A stretch of 64,000 nucleotides of DNA from Gamsiella multidivaricata (Eukaryota; Mortierellomycota; Mortierellomycetes; Mortierellales; Mortierellaceae), in assembly GCF_025024155.1 (NCBI RefSeq), contig NW_026251817.1, positions 32,781-96,780 on the forward strand, in the 5' to 3' direction. Position 1 is the first letter of the stretch; every line of letters starts with the position of its first letter. Both the position numbers and the translations under genes were made by a program. This document shows positions 60,413 through 64,000 of the stretch, piece after piece. The notes beneath the pieces were generated by a model. That model did no database searches and was not told the origin of the DNA. It saw only the letters and a list, made by a program, of their open reading frames with translations.

Positions 60413-63400
60413 TTAGGCACTTCCTGGGGCCTGGCTAGTTGCCGATTCCTGCCCTGATGCCGCATTGGCCGCACGCTTGCGCCTTGGAGCTCCTTCTTGT
60501 TCTGCAGCCGCGGTTGATGCTGTCCTCTTTCGGGCCACACTGCCCTTGCTGGCGCTGGTGCTGCTAGTACTACTGGTGCTATTGGTGCTGCTAGTGCTAC
60601 TGTTACCATTGATGCTGCTGCTACTGGTGCTCGCGCTATCGGTTACTGTCTGTGTAGCTTCCATCCAAGGATATCTACCATTCTCATCTACAGGCTGAAG
60701 ATAGAGTGGCCTCTGTTGCTGAAGCAAGTGCCCTTGAATAACGTTGCAAATATTGTGGCCCGCCATGATATCGCGGTGCATGTATGTCTTGCAAGTCTTG
60801 CAATACAGCCGACGTATTTGAACCTGGCCGACAAACTCCTCGCACATCGGACACTTCTTTGACGTGTAGTACTCATTGACGCCCACGACAATATACCCGA
60901 GCGCCCTTGCCTAACGGACACAGAACGTAAGGCGCCTCATTAGCGTCATCAGTAGTTTTTTTTTTTTTAAAAAAAAAAAGAAATCGAATGTCTTGCAATG
61001 AAGCACTAACCCTTTGAACAAAGTACGATTGGAAGGACTCATGTAACGAGGAAAGTCGTCTCGTGGATGAAAACTTGCCTAGACCAATGCCGATTACAAC
61101 CTTGTCCTCTTCATCTCGCTGTCTACCAAGCGATCCTCCAACCATATTGAGCAGGCGATCTGCGATGATGTCGAATTCTGCCTCTCTAGCTTTTCTGGCA
61201 TCCCACTGGTGCTTTTTGAATGTGGCGCTTTTGTTGTAGAACTCGTCGAGCTGCTCCTTGACGCCTGCTAATCCCGCAACGTACTTTTCAACGCTGGCAT
61301 CCTTTCCGCGAAGGGCTGGTAGCTCGCTTTCGATGTTGCTGATAGATTTTGCTGCGCCTAGCGGGATCGACCGTTTGCGTTCTTCTAACCAACGTCGAAA
61401 CTTGAATGTTGGTTGGTATACGGCCTTCTGCTTTACAGCTAGGTTGTAAAAGACCTGGGAGCTGCGGGCGGAAGCCTCGGTGTCATTGTCATTGTCAGGT
61501 TGTTCGGTACCGACGGCACTGTTCTGTTGATGGAAGCTCCCCTTGGATCTCGGCATACTCGCTCCTGTAACACATGCTTGCTCTGGATTATAACTGTCGT
61601 TGCGTGGCTTTCCATTTTCGAGGCTGACGGATTTTTTCATGTCATCTAAGGTCTTCTCAGGCAATAGAGCGCTCGCTCCAACCACAAACGCTTGACCAAG
61701 ATCGAGACCTAATATCTTGATTTTCTCTGGTTCACAGTCCCAAAGAACTGCGACATCCTGCTTCGTCTTGACAACGTTCCGAACCTCAGTTAGGTAGTAG
61801 TCGACTCCACCCACAGTGGACGTAATCCGAGAAGGCAATATGTCCGTGGGATGCCGCCTGTACCGAACCGAGAGAAGCTCCTTCAGCTTGAATGCCGTTA
61901 ACTGGAGACGAAAGCCATCGGTCCGAATAGATCCGCGAATAACGTAACCGCGTTCCTTATAAGTGCGGGGGTCGAAATCCTCGTTCTGAATGATTCTCAG
62001 GTGCTCTTTGATCTCTGCAAGTGAAGGTGTCGCGAGGTTGTTGAATGATTTGCTGATTCCGGGCATGCGACGCTTTTTATGACCCAGTCCTGCGTCGGTG
62101 ATGAGTGTCGTGAGGAGGTAGCCTGGTGCTTGGTTGGCCAGCCAGTACGACATGTCAGACAACGCAGGACGATAGTCCTTGGCTCCATGAAGACTCTGCA
62201 GCTTCGCCTTGAGTGTGTCGCTCTTCCAAAAGATTGAAATCAATTCCAGCTCCGTGAACGCGACGAACGGCTGCGCGGAAGGCGTACACGCCATTAACTT
62301 CCGAGGGTTCTTGGTCAGCGGGTTCAGACGGTAAAAGTTCTCGACCGCAGAGACGTCGCCACGAATGTCAATGCATGTCCCAGCCGGCAAGAGCCCTTTG
62401 ACCAGTTGTTTCTTGAGCTGTTTTAAAGTTGCCGTGTGTAAGGTTCGAGTTAGCGGAATAGAACCTTGTAACCTTGAACCTTGTGTCCCTTGTATGTACA
62501 TGTACATATGTTGTTCCCCCCTCTCTTTTTTCTCTCTTTCTTTCTCCCCATTTCGCCACAGAATACCTTCACTCTCAGTCATTCATTGTCTATGTCCAAC
62601 ATCGCCACTCCGGCATCCCTTACTCTTTCCTTCTCACATTTACCTTTTTATGGAGTTCCTTGCAGCCTTTTCCGTACAATCGCTTGAGATCAACCGACAG
62701 CTGCGCGATTATGCTTCGCAGTATGACTGACCCCGGGTATGGCATTCTCGTGTTGATGATAGCAGCATCTTTTCGTTCCAGTAAGTGTAGCTCCTGCGCT
62801 CGATCGATGAACCTCCGCGTGCACTGTATACTCTTCGTTTTGCCGCTAGGGATGATGCCCGAATACACATATGTTGTTAATATCCCAAGGAACCTTTGAT
62901 GATCGTCCTTATCGACCTCCGAATCTGCGTCTCTATCCTCCTGCTCCTTGTCGATCTCCGAATCTATGTCCTCCTGCTCTTCGCCATCCTTATCACCATC
63001 CTTATCATCATCCTTATCACTATCCTTATCACCATCATTGTCCTTATTCGTACCCGGTATGCGCGGGCAGATGAGATCCAACAAATCCCTATCCGTTTCC
63101 TTAAAGATGGCTGGATCAGAGACACGCTCGATGAACCGACCAAGGAGCTGTTGGCAAGTGCGTTTTGTATCGGCTGCAAGGCGGATGGCTTCCCGGAGGC
63201 ATCGGAGTACTTCAGAAGCTTCATCAGGGCTCAAGTCTTCAGCTCTTCTGACATTCGCGGATAAAGTCCCAACATCAAGTGTAACTGTTGGATGCTCCCA
63301 GTCAAGAGCACGCGTGAAGTCAGCCTTGTTCATCTCGTCAACTGACTTAACTTTCTTGGCGGTTGCTGGTTCAGGTTGCGTCGTATTCTGTGGAGGAATC

Positions 63401-64000
63401 ACTGGCGCGGACGGTGCCATCGGAGTTGTCTTCCAGGGCTTCCATTGGTATTGTGTCATTGACTCTGGTAAGTCGTGTTGTATCTTGCGAGTCCGCACCT
63501 TCATAGAATACCGTGGGCGATGACGAGGTTTTTCTTGCTGTGAAACCGCTTGATGAAGTGTCGAAGACGTGGGCGCTACCGCAGGTTGAGGAAATGTTGA
63601 GGGTGAAGGTGCTTCCGTGAGTTGCGTAAGTGTCAAAAGCGGGGGTGTAGCCGCGGGCTGAGGATGTGTCGAAGGCGGATGTTCAGGTCGATCAATTGTG
63701 CGGTAGCGGTTGAATGTTTGTGAAGACTTGTGCCTTTGGGATTCATTATCATGCGTCTCACTAGATGCATTGCCATAGTACGTAGACTAGAGTTAGTAAT
63801 GGACGCATTCAAGCGAAGGCAGAAGAATGAAGACTACAGGAGTAAAATTTTTTACCGTTTCCTGGCTTGAATGTTATCGCGCCGTTCTTTCCCATTGTCA
63901 ATGCATTCTATTTGCAGACGGCGAAACGTAGACCAAAGTTCCTCGTATTGCAGCATCTGGTGGGACTGAGCTTGCTGCACATGCTGCAATGGTGTCTGCT
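60413..64000 (-). CDS. Fanzor: eukaryotic TnpB-type RNA-guided nuclease, 5' partial
   Basis: Four exons: 64000-63856 (incomplete), 63760-62644, 62417-61011 and 60910-60413 (stop TAA); at least 1050 aa are inside the window. The N-terminal part has Gln-rich and Pro/Ala-rich sequence and a Lys-Asp repeat (62960-63060). The catalytic part has RuvC-I GLDLGQAFV (Asp codon 61701-61703), a RuvC-II strand VVIGIGLGKFSS without Glu, NEYYTSKKCPMC with Glu at 60872-60874, zinc-ribbon cysteines CPMC (60851-60853, 60842-60844) and CKTC (60800-60802, 60791-60793), and RuvC-III HRDIMAGHNI (Asp codon 60770-60772). A Ser/Thr-rich tail with basic RKR clusters (possible nuclear signals) ends the protein. Fanzors are RuvC nucleases guided by an RNA encoded next to the gene and descend from IS200/605 TnpB. 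Here all catalytic and zinc residues expected for the rearranged-Glu type are present. Mobility and guide RNA are not shown by the sequence. Confidence 0.88.

Noticed and set aside
62420..62582. The open frame upstream of 62417 as the Fanzor N-terminus (a start at 62582)
   Set aside because: The sequence there is GA/GT-rich and unlike protein, while a CAG acceptor at 62418-62420 joins in phase with the conserved upstream exon ending at 62644.
62474..62899. Plus-strand frame of 141 codons opposite the Fanzor gene
   Set aside because: It overlaps the Fanzor intron and exon antisense and translates a pyrimidine tract into Leu/Ser/Phe-rich sequence.

Overview
The window is nuclear DNA of a fungus. 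Nearly every gene is split by short introns (about 60-150 nt, GT-AG with one GC-AG), introns and UTRs carry long poly-T, pyrimidine and G/C homopolymer tracts, and the gene set (alternative oxidase, an Msn2-type zinc-finger factor, SOK1/TCP11, seipin, a Las17/WASP homologue, a Fanzor nuclease) is fungal. The intron density, the intact WH1-CRIB-WH2 WASP and the intron-rich Fanzor suggest an early-diverging filamentous lineage, probably Mortierellomycota or Mucoromycota. That placement is an inference from gene content, not a measurement. All exon models were built by hand from splice signals, reading frame and family conservation. Phase closes to a multiple of three in every complete model.

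Left part (1-29 kb) is gene-dense: the 3' end of a complex I accessory subunit (NUXM/20.9 kDa type); a full ABCC/MRP transporter (-); a VAP/Scs2 ER tether (-) divergent from a WASP homologue (+); a TATA-driven alternative oxidase (+); a 1.8-kaa TCP11/SOK1 protein with a Ser-rich N-terminus (-), divergent from an unrecognised acidic 'DDDYW' protein (+); an alpha/beta-hydrolase lipase (-); and an Msn2/4-type C2H2 factor (-).

The middle (29-44 kb) is sparse. Two stretches of about 5.8 kb have no recognisable gene; they flank peptide:N-glycanase PNG1 (+) and a small, probably acylated WW-domain protein (-).

The right part (44-64 kb) is dense again: a bHLH factor (+); a kelch/galactose-oxidase-like type I membrane protein (-) divergent from an N-myristoylated PP2C phosphatase (+); a SAM methyltransferase (-) divergent from SART1/Snu66 (+), followed by the mRNA-export adaptor ALY/Yra1 (+); a possible very small gene (-); seipin (-); and, at the right edge, a large multi-exon Fanzor (-, 5' end beyond the window).

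The Fanzor is the most interesting item. It is a TnpB-type RNA-guided nuclease candidate with RuvC-I Asp, a displaced RuvC-II Glu, an intact CxxC/CxxC zinc ribbon and RuvC-III Asp. It ends only about 20-45 nt before the seipin gene starts on the same strand. Several genes bear on lipid and ER biology (seipin, VAP, lipase, PNG1), but nothing in the sequence shows that they act as a cluster.
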